From: Hymenobacter sp. HSC-4F20
Lineage (GTDB): Bacteria > Bacteroidota > Bacteroidia > Cytophagales > Hymenobacteraceae
DNA: 64,000 nt
Assembly (NCBI RefSeq): GCF_019599275.1
Contig: NZ_JAHZTD010000001.1
Span: 434,001 to 498,000, forward strand
Direction: 5' to 3'
Numbering within the stretch: the first letter of the stretch is position 1; each line of letters starts with the position of its first letter. A program made the position numbers and the translations under genes. The notes under the pieces are model-generated. The model did no database searches. It had not been told where the DNA came from and worked only from the letters and a program-made list of their open reading frames with translations. Shown one piece after another: positions 41,674 to 50,265 of this stretch.

Positions 41674-44238
41674 TTAGAGGCGGTAGCCGAGCGTAGCCGC
41701 GAAGTTGCGCGGAGCAATGGGGTTCACGCTGTTGTCGTCGTGCATGTTGTAGCTCAGCTCGTTGAGCAGGTTAGCCAGCTTCACGCGCACCGAGAACCGG
41801 TCGTAGGTGTAGCCCAGCGAGGCATCCAGCTGCACGTAGTTCGGGATGGTGATGAACTGGTTGGCATCGGCGCCGGTGGCCCAGGGCTTGCCGTCGGCGG
41901 GGTTAACCAGGCGCGGGTTACGGCCGGCCAGCTTATCGCCTACGTAGTAAGTAGTTACGCCAGCCGTCAGGCCGCGCAGGAATCCGTTGTCGCCGAACGT
42001 GCTGCCGAAGTTATAGAACAGGCTAAGGTTGGCCGTATGGGCGGGGTTGTAGCGCAGGCGGCTGCCGTTTTCGTAGATGTTGCTGTTGGTGTAGGCGGTA
42101 TGGTTGTAGCTGTAGCCGGCAATAAACGACAGCCCGAACATCGGCTTGCTCTGAATGTCTACCTCCACGCCCTTGCTCGTTACCTCGCCGGCCAGCTCCT
42201 GGGGGCTGGTGCTATACTGGGTAGTAAAGCGCGGGTCGTTGGGCAGTATGCTCTGGATCTGGTTGCTGTTGACGATGCGGTAGGCCGTTACGTTGGCCGA
42301 CAGCGCCCCTTTGAATAAATCGTTCTTGATGCCTACCTCGTACTGGTCAATGATGGAAGGCGGCAGGGGCTGGCCGTTGAGGTCGACGGCGGTGTTGCTC
42401 TGGGGGGTAAAGGAGTTGGAGTACGAGGCGAACAGGGCCGTTGTCTTGATGGGCTGGTACACGACCCCCAGGCGGGGCGAGAAGGCATCATCGTAGCGCC
42501 GGTTGTTTACCAGCTGACCGGCCAGGGTGCCGTTTTTGTTGGTGCCCGAGCGGTTGGCGGCCGTGTTGTAGTAGTACTGGTCGCTGGGGGTTTCCTGGTA
42601 GCTCCAGCGGATGCCGGCCAGCACCTTTACTTTCTCCGAGAGGCTGAGCAGATCCTGGGCGTAGAAGCCGGCGCGGCGCGTGTTGCTCTGGGTAGAAAGG
42701 TTGCGTACCAGATCATTGAAGCCCCCAATACGCTCCTTGGGCTGGGCCACTACTTTGCTGCGGTCCAGAATGTTGATGGCGTCGTAGGCCGTGATATTGG
42801 TTCGGGAGTTGGTGGGCGAAGTCGGGCCCGAGTACGCCAGCGTGTTGGTCAGGTACTGATCCGCATCGGCGCCTACCAGCACAGTGTGCTCCAGCGCGCC
42901 GGTGCGGAACTTGCCCGTCAGGTCCAGCTGCGCCAGAAAGTAATTCTCGTTCGTGTCAGTGCGCTGCAGGCTGCGGGTCAGGTCGCCGTAAGTGGCGGCG
43001 GCGCCGCTGGCTACCGGGCGGCTGGCGCTGCGTAGCTCGTTGTTGTAGCGCTGGTAGCCGACTACCCCCCGGATCTGCCAGGTATCGTTCAGGCGGCTGG
43101 TGAGGGTAGCGGTAGTGCTGGTTTGCTGGGTGGCATTATTGGCGCCGGGCACGTTCAGGAAGCGGCTCCGCGACTCCGGAATCTGGTAGTTGATGCTGCC
43201 AATGCCGTAGTCGGGCGTGCGGTTGTCGCGCAGGTAGTCGCCTTCCACTACGAGGGTAGTTTTAGGGGTAAGGGTAAACAGCAGCGAGGGGTTCACGTAC
43301 ACCCGGTCCGACTTCACCTCGTCGCGGAAGCTGTTGCCCTGCTCGTAGGTGCCGTTCAGGCGGAAGGCCACGCTTTCGCTTTTGCCCACGGCCCCGTACA
43401 CGTCTACCATGGGCTTCCAGAAGCCAAAGCTGCCCACGCGCAGGCCAACGGAGCCCCCGCGCTCAAACTGTGGCTTCTTGGTTACCAGGTTCAGCACGCC
43501 CCCCGCGGCCACGTTGCCGTACAGGATGGCGGCGCTGCCTTTCAGCACTTCCATGCGCTCCAGGGAGCTGGCTTCGGGCATTACGCCGTTGTTGAAGCGC
43601 ACCCCATTCTTAAAAGTATTGTTGCTACCGTAGGCAAAACCCCGACTGCCCAGCTCTTCCTGCGTGCCGCCGGTGGTGCTGGTTACGTACAGGCCACTCA
43701 CGTTCACCAGCGCGTCGGAGAGGCGCAGCACCTGCTGCTGCTCCAGCACCTGGCGCTCCACCGTCACGGCGCTTTGCGGCAAATCCAGGGAGGCTACCGG
43801 CAGCTTGCTGACGCTGGTAGGACGTTCGTTGAGGCTGCGGTTACCCGTTACAGTTACCTCATTCAGCTGCTGGTTGTTCTGCACTAGGGCAAAAGCCTGC
43901 AGGGTAGTGGTTTCGCCGCCCGTCACGGTTACCATCTGCTCCTGGGAAGTATAACCCAGGCTGCTGACTACCAGCTGGTAAGAGCCAGCCGGAGCCGAGA
44001 GGCGGAAGCTGCCGTCGGGACCCGTGGTGGTGCCGAAAGACGTGCCTTTCAGGGCCACAGTTACCCCCTCAACGGGCTGTCCTTTTTCATCCTTCACTAC
44101 CCCGGCCAGGCGGCCCCGCTGCGCGTTGTCGTCTTCTCCGTGCTTTAGCGAAGCGGTAGCTCCACCGGTTGCCGTGGGAGTGGCAACAGCAGTGAGGGGA
44201 AGGGTAAGGAGCAGAAGCAGGGGTAGGGGTCGGGACAT
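41674..44238 (-). CDS. TonB-dependent siderophore receptor
   Basis: 854 residues. Signal peptide 1-19 (MSRPLPLLLLLTLPLTAVA), then a polar stretch to about 42, a carboxypeptidase-like domain at about 43-125 (LAGVVKDEKGQPVEGVTVALKG), and the plug to about 275 with SLERMEVLKGSAAILYGNVAAGGVLNLVTKKP at about 228-259, a FhuA-like wording. The barrel ends in PRNFAATLGYRL. It is a paralog of the receptor at 34941 and is paired with a PepSY gene downstream. Three operator-like palindromes lie upstream at 44261-44335. Confidence 0.92.
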   Translation of the reverse strand: MSRPLPLLLLLTLPLTAVATPTATGGATASLKHGEDDNAQRGRLAGVVKDEKGQPVEGVTVALKGTSFGTTTGPDGSFRLSAPAGSYQLVVSSLGYTSQEQMVTVTGGETTTLQAFALVQNNQQLNEVTVTGNRSLNERPTSVSKLPVASLDLPQSAVTVERQVLEQQQVLRLSDALVNVSGLYVTSTTGGTQEELGSRGFAYGSNNTFKNGVRFNNGVMPEASSLERMEVLKGSAAILYGNVAAGGVLNLVTKKPQFERGGSVGLRVGSFGFWKPMVDVYGAVGKSESVAFRLNGTYEQGNSFRDEVKSDRVYVNPSLLFTLTPKTTLVVEGDYLRDNRTPDYGIGSINYQIPESRSRFLNVPGANNATQQTSTTATLTSRLNDTWQIRGVVGYQRYNNELRSASRPVASGAAATYGDLTRSLQRTDTNENYFLAQLDLTGKFRTGALEHTVLVGADADQYLTNTLAYSGPTSPTNSRTNITAYDAINILDRSKVVAQPKERIGGFNDLVRNLSTQSNTRRAGFYAQDLLSLSEKVKVLAGIRWSYQETPSDQYYYNTAANRSGTNKNGTLAGQLVNNRRYDDAFSPRLGVVYQPIKTTALFASYSNSFTPQSNTAVDLNGQPLPPSIIDQYEVGIKNDLFKGALSANVTAYRIVNSNQIQSILPNDPRFTTQYSTSPQELAGEVTSKGVEVDIQSKPMFGLSFIAGYSYNHTAYTNSNIYENGSRLRYNPAHTANLSLFYNFGSTFGDNGFLRGLTAGVTTYYVGDKLAGRNPRLVNPADGKPWATGADANQFITIPNYVQLDASLGYTYDRFSVRVKLANLLNELSYNMHDDNSVNPIAPRNFAATLGYRL

Positions 44239-44260
44239 AAGGAAGAGCGAGGAGAGCTTG

Positions 44261-44277
44261 TTTAGATTGATTTAAAA
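44261..44277. promoter_or_regulatory. Operator-like palindrome, copy 3
   Basis: TTTAGAT-TGA-TTTAAAA, an imperfect 7-3-7 palindrome 22 bases upstream of the receptor ATG at 44238. Confidence 0.4.
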
Positions 44278-44297
44278 CAATGCAAAGCTCTGCTCTA

Positions 44298-44314
44298 TTT
44301 AGATAGATTCAAAA
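44298..44314. promoter_or_regulatory. Operator-like palindrome, copy 4
   Basis: TTTAGAT-AGA-TTCAAAA, with the same spacing, 20 bases beyond copy 3 in the receptor promoter. Confidence 0.4.
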
Positions 44315-44320
44315 CAGTTC

Positions 44321-44335
44321 TTTAGAAAAATTCTA
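44321..44335. promoter_or_regulatory. Operator-like palindrome, copy 5
   Basis: TTTAGAA-AAA-TTCTA, a 15-base match to the pattern with a truncated right arm, next to copy 4. Confidence 0.4.
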
Positions 44336-44411
44336 CTCATGCAGTAACTGGCTTGTATAAGAGTGCCTTAGCTTATAGTAGCTGGCGTTTCTGGGTGTTG
44401 CAAAACTCAAA

Positions 44412-44434
44412 AAGCCCGGCTAGGGGCCGGGCTT
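44412..44434 (-). terminator. Terminator of the luciferase-like monooxygenase gene
   Basis: AAGCCCGGC and GCCGGGCTT form a stem with a TAGGG-type loop. On the minus strand it ends in TTTTTG, a T-run, 35 bases after the stop of the gene at 44469. Confidence 0.8.
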
Positions 44435-44468
44435 CTGAACAGAAACAAAAACAGATATACCTCTACCT

Positions 44469-45521
44469 TCAGGCGCTAACCGCTGCTACCGAAGCCGTTG
44501 CAGGGGTAGGCAAAGCAAAGGCATCGGCCAGCAGCTCGTAGGAGCGAAGCCGGTCGTCGAAGTCATGGGTGATGGTAACGGCTACCACTTCCTCTACCTG
44601 ATACTCGGCGGCCAAAGCCGTGAGTTCGGCCTTCACCTTATCGGGGGTGCCACTGATAATGCGCTGGTGATGATAGGCCAGGCGATGCAGCAAATCGGGC
44701 GATAAGCTCGCCACGTTTACTTTCTCCACCGCATCAATAGGGGAGTACTGGCCGGTTTCGAGCTTGAGCATTTGCAGGGCCAGGTTGTCGGCCAGGGCCT
44801 GGGCGTGGCCGGCCGTATCGGCACACACCACGAAGATGGCCACGTTGGCCTGCGGGGCCGTCAGCTCCGCGGAAGGCTTGAACCGGTCCCGGTAGAGCTT
44901 CATCAGTTTCGGCCCGCTGTTGGGGTTAATAAAGTGGGCAAACGAGAAGGCCGCGCCGGCTTCGGCAGCAAACAGCCCACTTTGGCCACTCGAGCTAAGC
45001 AGCCACAGCTCCGGCCGGGTGTCGGCGAAGGGCGAGGCTTTTACGGTAGCATGAATGGTGTCCTCCACTACCTCGTCGCGCAGGTAGGCCCGTAGGTCCA
45101 TGAGCTGCTCGGCAAAATCCTCGTCGCTGAAGGTGTTGTGGGGGTTAAGGGCGTGGGCTGTAATGCGGTCGGAGCCCGGGGCACGGCCAATACCCAGGTC
45201 GATGCGGCCGGGGTAAAGGGTTTCGAGCAAACGGAAGTTCTCGGCCACCTTCAGGGCCGAGTAGTGGGGTAGCATCACCCCACCCGAGCCCAGCCGGATG
45301 CGCGAGGTTTCAGCCCCGAGTCGGGCCAGCAGCACTTCCGGTGCCGAGCCGGCCAGCGTATTGGTATTGTGGTGTTCCGACACCCAGAACCGGGTGAAGC
45401 CCCGCCGGTCGGCGAGGCGGGCCAGTTCCAGGGTATGTTGCAGTGCCTCCCGCGGGGTGCGCCCTACGGGCACCGGCGACTGGTCCAGCACGCTGAGGCG
45501 AATATTCAAAGGAGTTTCCAT
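44469..45521 (-). CDS. Luciferase-like flavin-dependent monooxygenase (LLM class)
   Basis: 350 residues from METPLNIRLSVLDQSPVPVG. The (beta/alpha)8 LLM fold is shown by ISV-like LDQSPVP at the start, FWVSEHHNTNTLAGSAPEVLLARL at about 45-68, RLGSGGVMLPHYSALKVAENFRLLETLYPGRIDLGIGRAPGSD at about 75-117, and a C-terminal AVTITHDFDDRLRSYELLA. These are typical of the MsnO8-type subfamily that uses reduced FMN. The substrate is unknown. Monocistronic, with its own terminator. Confidence 0.9.
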   Translation of the reverse strand: METPLNIRLSVLDQSPVPVGRTPREALQHTLELARLADRRGFTRFWVSEHHNTNTLAGSAPEVLLARLGAETSRIRLGSGGVMLPHYSALKVAENFRLLETLYPGRIDLGIGRAPGSDRITAHALNPHNTFSDEDFAEQLMDLRAYLRDEVVEDTIHATVKASPFADTRPELWLLSSSGQSGLFAAEAGAAFSFAHFINPNSGPKLMKLYRDRFKPSAELTAPQANVAIFVVCADTAGHAQALADNLALQMLKLETGQYSPIDAVEKVNVASLSPDLLHRLAYHHQRIISGTPDKVKAELTALAAEYQVEEVVAVTITHDFDDRLRSYELLADAFALPTPATASVAAVSA

Positions 45522-45588
45522 GGCAGAAGAGTAACAGCCTCTATAACCGCCCGGCCCTTGGTTGGTTTGGGCTGCAAAGGCGCACCGG

Positions 45589-46230
45589 CTACTCCGCGCG
45601 TTCCAGGGCCGCCACGTCGGAGGCGTTAAGCAGGGCTAGGTGGCGGGTAATTTTCTCGACCGGCCAGTCCCACCACGCCAGGCGGTTCAGGCGGGCAATG
45701 GTGTCTTCGTCGAAGCGGTAGCGGATCAGTTGGGCGGGGTTGCCGGCTACAACAGCGTAATCGGGTACGTCGCGGGTTACCACGGCCTTGGTGGCTACCA
45801 CTGCCCCATTCCCGATACGCACGCCGGGCAGTATGGTGGCCTCGTGCCCGATCCATACATCATGGCCCACCACGGTATCCCCCTTCGACGGGTACTTGTC
45901 CCGGATGTCGAGGCCCGCCATCAGCTGCTCCCAGCCGCCCCCAAAAATGGCGAAGGGAAACGTGGAAAGGGGGGCTGTTTCGTGGTTGCCGCCGTTCATA
46001 ATAAACTTCACGCCCGACGCCAGCGCGCAGAATTTCCCGATAATCAGTCGGTCGCCAATGAAGTCGAAATGGTAGAGTACATTCCGCTCAAAGTTGGCCG
46101 CGTCGTCCAGGTCGTCATAGTAGGTGTAGTCGCCAACGATAATGTTGGGCCGGGTAATGCTATTTTTCAGGAACACCAGCTTGCGGTGGTGGGGCAGGGG
46201 GTAGCGGGTGGTGGGGTCGGGGCCGTGCAT
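45589..46230 (-). CDS. vat: Vat-type O-acetyltransferase (xenobiotic acyltransferase, hexapeptide fold)
   Basis: 213 residues. The start [13 protein letters not shown] and the block [15 protein letters not shown] at about 27-41 are shared with streptogramin A acetyltransferases. The left-handed beta helix includes [19 protein letters not shown] at about 65-83, with the catalytic His expected at 83. It also has [26 protein letters not shown] at about 117-142 and a C-terminal helix with WWDWP. The family acetylates virginiamycin-like antibiotics or chloramphenicol. Whether this chromosomal copy confers resistance is unknown. Promoter at 46254. Confidence 0.88.
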   Translation of the reverse strand: MHGPDPTTRYPLPHHRKLVFLKNSITRPNIIVGDYTYYDDLDDAANFERNVLYHFDFIGDRLIIGKFCALASGVKFIMNGGNHETAPLSTFPFAIFGGGWEQLMAGLDIRDKYPSKGDTVVGHDVWIGHEATILPGVRIGNGAVVATKAVVTRDVPDYAVVAGNPAQLIRYRFDEDTIARLNRLAWWDWPVEKITRHLALLNASDVAALERAE

Positions 46231-46253
46231 GGGTAGGAAACGAAAAGCGGACT

Positions 46254-46261
46254 CAAAGGTA
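46254..46261 (-). promoter_or_regulatory. -7 promoter element of the acetyltransferase gene
   Basis: Reads TACCTTTG on the minus strand, an exact TAnnTTTG match, 23 bases before the ATG at 46230. Confidence 0.5.
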
Positions 46262-46384
46262 GGTGCGTTAGCGGTGCGCGCAGCGGCAGGAGTCGACCCG
46301 CTTCTCCGTGGGACCTCCTAGGGCCTTCACCAAGTCGTTTGCAAGATCCAAGTAACCGGTAGAAGTCCGCAAAAATTAGTGCGC

Positions 46385-46392
46385 TACCTTCG
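46385..46392 (+). promoter_or_regulatory. Near-consensus -7 element just before the TauE/SafE gene
   Basis: TACCTTCG matches seven of eight TAnnTTTG positions. It ends only seven bases before the ATG at 46400, which would give an almost leaderless mRNA. Confidence 0.35.
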
Positions 46393-46399
46393 CGCCCAC

Positions 46400-47182
46400 A
46401 TGATACCAACGCTTACGCTCGCCCTGCTGTGTGTATTCGCCTTTCTGGCCGGCCTGATTGATGCCATTGTGGGCGGGGGCGGCCTGATTCAGCTACCCGC
46501 CATGCTGGTGCTGCTCAAAGACGCTGGCACGCCGGTTCCTACCATCCTGGGGACCGGCAAAGTATCGTCGCTGATGGGCACGGCCGCCGCCTTGCGGCGC
46601 TACGCGGGGCAGGTACCTATTCGGTGGCGGGCTGTGGGCACGGCGGCGGCCGTGGCGGGCTTGTTTTCGTTTCTGGGGGCGCGGGTGGTGAGCCTGCTGC
46701 CGCAGGAACTACTGCCGCCCCTGGTGCTGGGGCTGCTGGTGGTTATTGCCATCTATACCTTCTGGCGCAAGGATTTCGGTTCCATCCACGCCCCGCGCCT
46801 GCCCAAAAGCCGCGAGGCCTTGTATGGGGCGCTGGTTGGCTTAGTTATCGGGTTTTACGACGGCTTTTTCGGGCCAGGCACGGGCTCGTTTCTGCTGTTT
46901 GCCTTCGTGGGCCTGTTCGGCTACGACTTCATTACGGCCTCGGCTTCGGCTAAGCTCGTCAACGTGGCTACTAACCTGGCCGCTCTGGCCTACTTCGCCT
47001 ACACCGGTCAGATTTTGTGGGGCGTGGCCCTGCCCATGGCCGTTAGCAACATCCTTGGCTCCACCCTTGGGGCCCACCTGGCCCTGCGCCACGGCACCGG
47101 CTTTGTGCGCACCCTGTTTCTGGTAGTGGTCGGCGCATTCATCATCAAGCTAAGCTTGCAGGTGTTTGAGGTCAGGTTTTGA
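46400..47182 (+). CDS. TauE/SafE (TSUP) family membrane permease
   Basis: The ATG at 46400 (MIPTLTLALLCVFAFLAGLID) follows a near-promoter; the GTG seven codons upstream would include it and is less likely. 260 residues with about eight helices. The first repeat has FLAGLIDAIVGGGGLIQLPAMLVL at about 13-36; the second, at about 156-205, has YGALVGLVIGFYDGFFGPGTGSF, both typical of the family. Such permeases export sulfite, sulfoacetate or other small anions. The substrate is unknown. Standing alone. Confidence 0.88.
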   Translation: MIPTLTLALLCVFAFLAGLIDAIVGGGGLIQLPAMLVLLKDAGTPVPTILGTGKVSSLMGTAAALRRYAGQVPIRWRAVGTAAAVAGLFSFLGARVVSLLPQELLPPLVLGLLVVIAIYTFWRKDFGSIHAPRLPKSREALYGALVGLVIGFYDGFFGPGTGSFLLFAFVGLFGYDFITASASAKLVNVATNLAALAYFAYTGQILWGVALPMAVSNILGSTLGAHLALRHGTGFVRTLFLVVVGAFIIKLSLQVFEVRF

Positions 47183-47275
47183 ACCTGTGAAGCTGTGAAG
47201 CGCATAAACTAGCTCGCTCAGTAAGGTGCTCAAGTAGGGGTGCCTTCCCAGAAGCTCTGCCCCGCAAACGCCAAC

Positions 47276-47307
47276 AAGCCCGTACTCCACGCTGGAAATA
47301 CGGGCTT
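47276..47307. terminator. Terminator-like stem between convergent genes
   Basis: AAGCCCGTA and TACGGGCTT form a 9-bp stem with a 14-base loop, between the permease and the small periplasmic protein gene. Confidence 0.5.
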
Positions 47308-47378
47308 AGTCTATAGAGCAGGGCTTTACGAAGCGAAGTTGATGTAGGCCGCCGGCCAATCAACTCACAAGCTTGCCG

Positions 47379-47843
47379 TTACTCCTGGTAGCGGCTGGGC
47401 AGGCCCGGGGCGGCGTTGCCTTGGGCTCCCTGGCCACTGGGCACGCCCATTTTCTCCTCCCGCTTGCGCTGATACTTATCGAACTGCTGGGGTGTGAGGG
47501 TTTCCTTAAGCATAGCCAGGCGCGACTGCCCGATATCGTCGACTACGGCGGCCATTTTGCGCATATCCTGGCGGTAAGTTTGGCGGGCGGTTTCTACCCC
47601 CCGCACGCTCACGAGGTTAATCTGGCGGACTTTCTCCACTTGCTGCGGGGTCAGGGCCAGGGCCTTCTGCATGTTGTCGGTGAGAGCATTGGCGCGGGCC
47701 TCCACCTGAGCTGGGTTCGGGGCAGCGGCCCGGACCGGGGTAGCGGCCGTAGCCGCGGGCTTGGGTTTGGGCTTGGCGGCCGTCTGGGCCAGCAGGGAGG
47801 CAGGGGCGCTCAGCAGCAGCGTGAGGAGCAGGGTAGTTTTCAT
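47379..47843 (-). CDS. Small periplasmic helical protein with LTPQQ motifs (Spy/CpxP-like)
   Basis: The start at ATG 47841-47843 (MKTTLLLTLLLSAPASLLAQ) gives a signal peptide; the longer frame upstream is unlikely. 154 residues. A Lys/Pro/Ala-rich linker spans about 21-45. Then come helices with LTPQQVEKVRQINLVSVRGVE at about 64-84 and LTPQQFDKYQRKREEKMG at about 117-134. The paired LTPQQ motifs recall the Spy/CpxP fold, a periplasmic chaperone or stress sensor. Assignment by motif only. Confidence 0.65.
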   Translation of the reverse strand: MKTTLLLTLLLSAPASLLAQTAAKPKPKPAATAATPVRAAAPNPAQVEARANALTDNMQKALALTPQQVEKVRQINLVSVRGVETARQTYRQDMRKMAAVVDDIGQSRLAMLKETLTPQQFDKYQRKREEKMGVPSGQGAQGNAAPGLPSRYQE

Positions 47844-48077
47844 GCGAAAGAAAAAGCCAAAAGCGGCGGTAGAGGAAGTGGATTCGAGCATCCGCGGCTT
47901 TCTAGCTGTAAAGATGATGCCAGAAGTGCAATCTGCCACCGGTAACGCAGAAACGAGCCGGAGTATTCCCCCACCCTAAGAAAATCTGCCCGGAGCGGCA
48001 CGCAACCTTTCCGGGGCATTTGCATACACCATCTATCCGGCCGCATTTGGCGCCCTCGTGCTACTGTAGATACTCCT

Positions 48078-49100
48078 ATGAAACCACAAACCCGAACTAC
48101 CTGGCTGGCTGCGGCCGGCACCCTTGGCCTGCTGGCCGCTACGCTTTACTCTAACCGCCGCGGTAGCTACGAGTTGGCGGGCCGGGTAATACTCATAACG
48201 GGCGGCTCCCGCGGCCTGGGACTTATCCTGGCCCGCCAAGCTGTGGCGGAGGGCGCCAGGGTCGCTATCTGCGCCCGCGACGCCGATGAGCTGGAGCGCG
48301 CCCGCCAAGAATTAACTCAGAGCGGGGCCGAGGTGCTGGCTCTGGTCCGCAACCTGACCAATGCTGAGGAAGTGGAAACTCTGGTGGCGGAGGTGCAGCA
48401 CCAACTAGGGGCCATCGACGTGCTGGTGAACAACGCCGGCATCATTACGGCCGGCCCCCTGGATAATATTGAGCTGCGCGACTATCAGGAATCGATGGAT
48501 ACGCACTTCTGGGCCCCGCTTCACGCCATGCGGGCTGTGCTGCCCAGCATGCGCCGCCGGGGAGAAGGCCGCATCGTGAATATTGCCTCGGTAGGAGGCA
48601 AGGTGCCCGTGCCCCACCTGGCCCCGTACTGCGCCAGCAAGTTTGCCCTAGTGGGCCTCTCAGAAAGCTACCGCGCCGAGCTGTTGCAGTATGGTATTCA
48701 GGTAACCACCGTTTGCCCCGGCCTGCTGCGCACCGGCAGCGCCCGGCACGCCATCGTCAAAGGCCAGCACAAAAAGGAATACGCCGCCTTCATCATTGCC
48801 GACTCCCTACCCATGCTTTCCATGGATGCCGACCGCGCCGGCCGCGAAATCTGGAACGCCTGCCGCCGCGGCGACGCCGAAGTGATTCTGAGCGTGCCGG
48901 CCAAAGTGCTTTCCACTCTGCACGGCCTGTTTCCCGGCACTACCGCCAATGTGCTGAGCTGGGTGAACCGCACCCTGCCCGGCCCCGGCGGCCCCCTCGG
49001 CGACGAGCGGCGCCGGGGCTACGAAAGCGAATCGGAAGTTAGCCGCTCCTGGCTCACGGCCCTAACCCGCAAAGCCGAGCGGCAGAACAACGAGCGGTAA
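48078..49100 (+). CDS. Short-chain dehydrogenase/reductase with N-terminal membrane helix
   Basis: 340 residues. Residues 8-24 (TWLAAAGTLGLLAATLY) are one hydrophobic helix. The Rossmann fold follows with TGGSRGLG at 41-48 (nucleotide binding), NNAG at 118-121 and the catalytic triad S171, Y184 and K188 (YCASK). An Arg at 67 after the second strand (ICARD) favours NADPH. The C-terminal about 60 residues extend beyond the usual SDR length. It is a possible membrane-attached oxidoreductase; the substrate is unknown. Confidence 0.9.
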   Translation: MKPQTRTTWLAAAGTLGLLAATLYSNRRGSYELAGRVILITGGSRGLGLILARQAVAEGARVAICARDADELERARQELTQSGAEVLALVRNLTNAEEVETLVAEVQHQLGAIDVLVNNAGIITAGPLDNIELRDYQESMDTHFWAPLHAMRAVLPSMRRRGEGRIVNIASVGGKVPVPHLAPYCASKFALVGLSESYRAELLQYGIQVTTVCPGLLRTGSARHAIVKGQHKKEYAAFIIADSLPMLSMDADRAGREIWNACRRGDAEVILSVPAKVLSTLHGLFPGTTANVLSWVNRTLPGPGGPLGDERRRGYESESEVSRSWLTALTRKAERQNNER

Positions 49101-49443
49101 AGGCCATTGCTTGCTGGTGCTGAGCCGACGGGTCATCCCGAGCCGCAGGACCGCTACGGAAAAAGTCGTCTGGAAAATGACTGGAACGTCATGCCAAGCG
49201 CCGCCGAGGAATCTCCCTTGAATCGTGTTGAAGTAGCACTGCAACGTCAGCACGCAAGATTCCTCGGCGGCGCTCGGAATGACGTTCCTTATTTGCTAGG
49301 AATCATAGACAGTCTCTACGGTACCATTGCTCGATTAGCCAACCAGGTGTAGAGGTCCTGTGTCCAAGCTCAGGCTGGCCTAGTATGGGTAACAGGGCGT
49401 TTTGCGTATCATTGCCACCAGCAACTGGTAACCTGCAACTCCT
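49101..49443. other. Gene-free region with a repeat and a degenerate repeat arm
   Basis: It contains the family B inverted repeat at 49188-49283 and a solo arm (GTCATCCCGAGCCGCAGGA) at 49132-49150. Between 49284 and 49443 no promoter with an exact consensus was seen upstream of the Lgt-like gene. Confidence 0.5.
49188..49283. repeat. Dispersed inverted repeat, family B (copy 2)
   Basis: The arms at 49188-49214 and 49257-49283 are 27 bases and differ at two positions. They match the arms at 20779-20854 over the first half and share the GGAATCT end. Confidence 0.75.
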
Positions 49444-50205
49444 TTGTCCTACCCCGTTCACCTCACGTTAGGGCCGCTCACGCTACCTATCCATCTGCTG
49501 CTGGAGGTGCTGGCGTATTCCGTGGGCTACCGCTTCTACCAGCACCTCCGGACCCGCTTCCCCGACCCGATTTCCGACGAAAACCGCCTCTGGATTTTCA
49601 TGGGCTGCGCGGCCGGAGCCCTGCTCGGCTCCCGCATGTTGGGCCTGTTGGAGCACCCGGAACTGCTGCGGCACCCGCCTGGCGGCTGGCTGTACTACTT
49701 CACCAACAAAACCATCGTTGGGGGCCTGCTGGGTGGCCTGGTAGGGGTAGAGCTGACCAAAAAGCGCCTCGGCGTGACAACCTCCAGCGGCGACCTGATG
49801 GTGTACCCCATCCTGCTGGCCCTGTGCATCGGCCGGCTGGGCTGCCACCTCTCGGGCCTCGAAGACGGCACCTACGGCACGGCCACTACCTTGCCCTGGG
49901 GCTTCAACTTCGGCGACGGGGTAGCGCGCCACCCCACCAACCTCTATGAAATTGGCTGGCTGCTGCTCACGGCGGCCGGCTTATGGCTGGCCGAGCAACG
50001 CGGGCCACTCCCGAACGGTTGGCGCTTCCGGTTTTTCCTGGCGGGCTACCTGCTGTTCCGGCTGCTGGTGGAGTTCCTAAAGCCCACGGCCGCCCCGGCC
50101 GGCTGGGGCCTCACCGCTATTCAATGGGCCTGCGTGGCGGGGCTGGGGTACTATGGGTGGTTGTTTGGGCGAGGAAGTGCCCAAAAGCAGTTAATTGAAT
50201 CTTAA
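49444..50205 (+). CDS. Divergent Lgt-family membrane protein lacking key Lgt residues
   Basis: 253 residues from TTG 49444, the only start after an in-frame TAA. About seven helices. It has the Lgt family layout: GCAAGALLGSRMLG at 54-67, GRLGCHLSG at 130-138 and RHPTNLYE at 162-169. The Arg of the Lgt signature is present (R131), but the motif Asn is Cys (C134), and the catalytic-His segment reads KTIVGGLLGG, with Val where Lgt has His. It is therefore probably not the prolipoprotein diacylglyceryl transferase but a paralog acting on a related lipid. It lies just upstream of the radical SAM gene cluster. Confidence 0.8.
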   Translation: MSYPVHLTLGPLTLPIHLLLEVLAYSVGYRFYQHLRTRFPDPISDENRLWIFMGCAAGALLGSRMLGLLEHPELLRHPPGGWLYYFTNKTIVGGLLGGLVGVELTKKRLGVTTSSGDLMVYPILLALCIGRLGCHLSGLEDGTYGTATTLPWGFNFGDGVARHPTNLYEIGWLLLTAAGLWLAEQRGPLPNGWRFRFFLAGYLLFRLLVEFLKPTAAPAGWGLTAIQWACVAGLGYYGWLFGRGSAQKQLIES

Positions 50206-50265
50206 TTTATGGAACACAACAGCCATTTGAGATACAGCGGCTTAGCTACTGTGCGTAGGTCTTAC

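Noticed and set aside
49444-50205. Calling this gene the main lgt
   Set aside because: The motif Asn and the catalytic-type His segment of Lgt are not conserved, so it is annotated as a divergent paralog.
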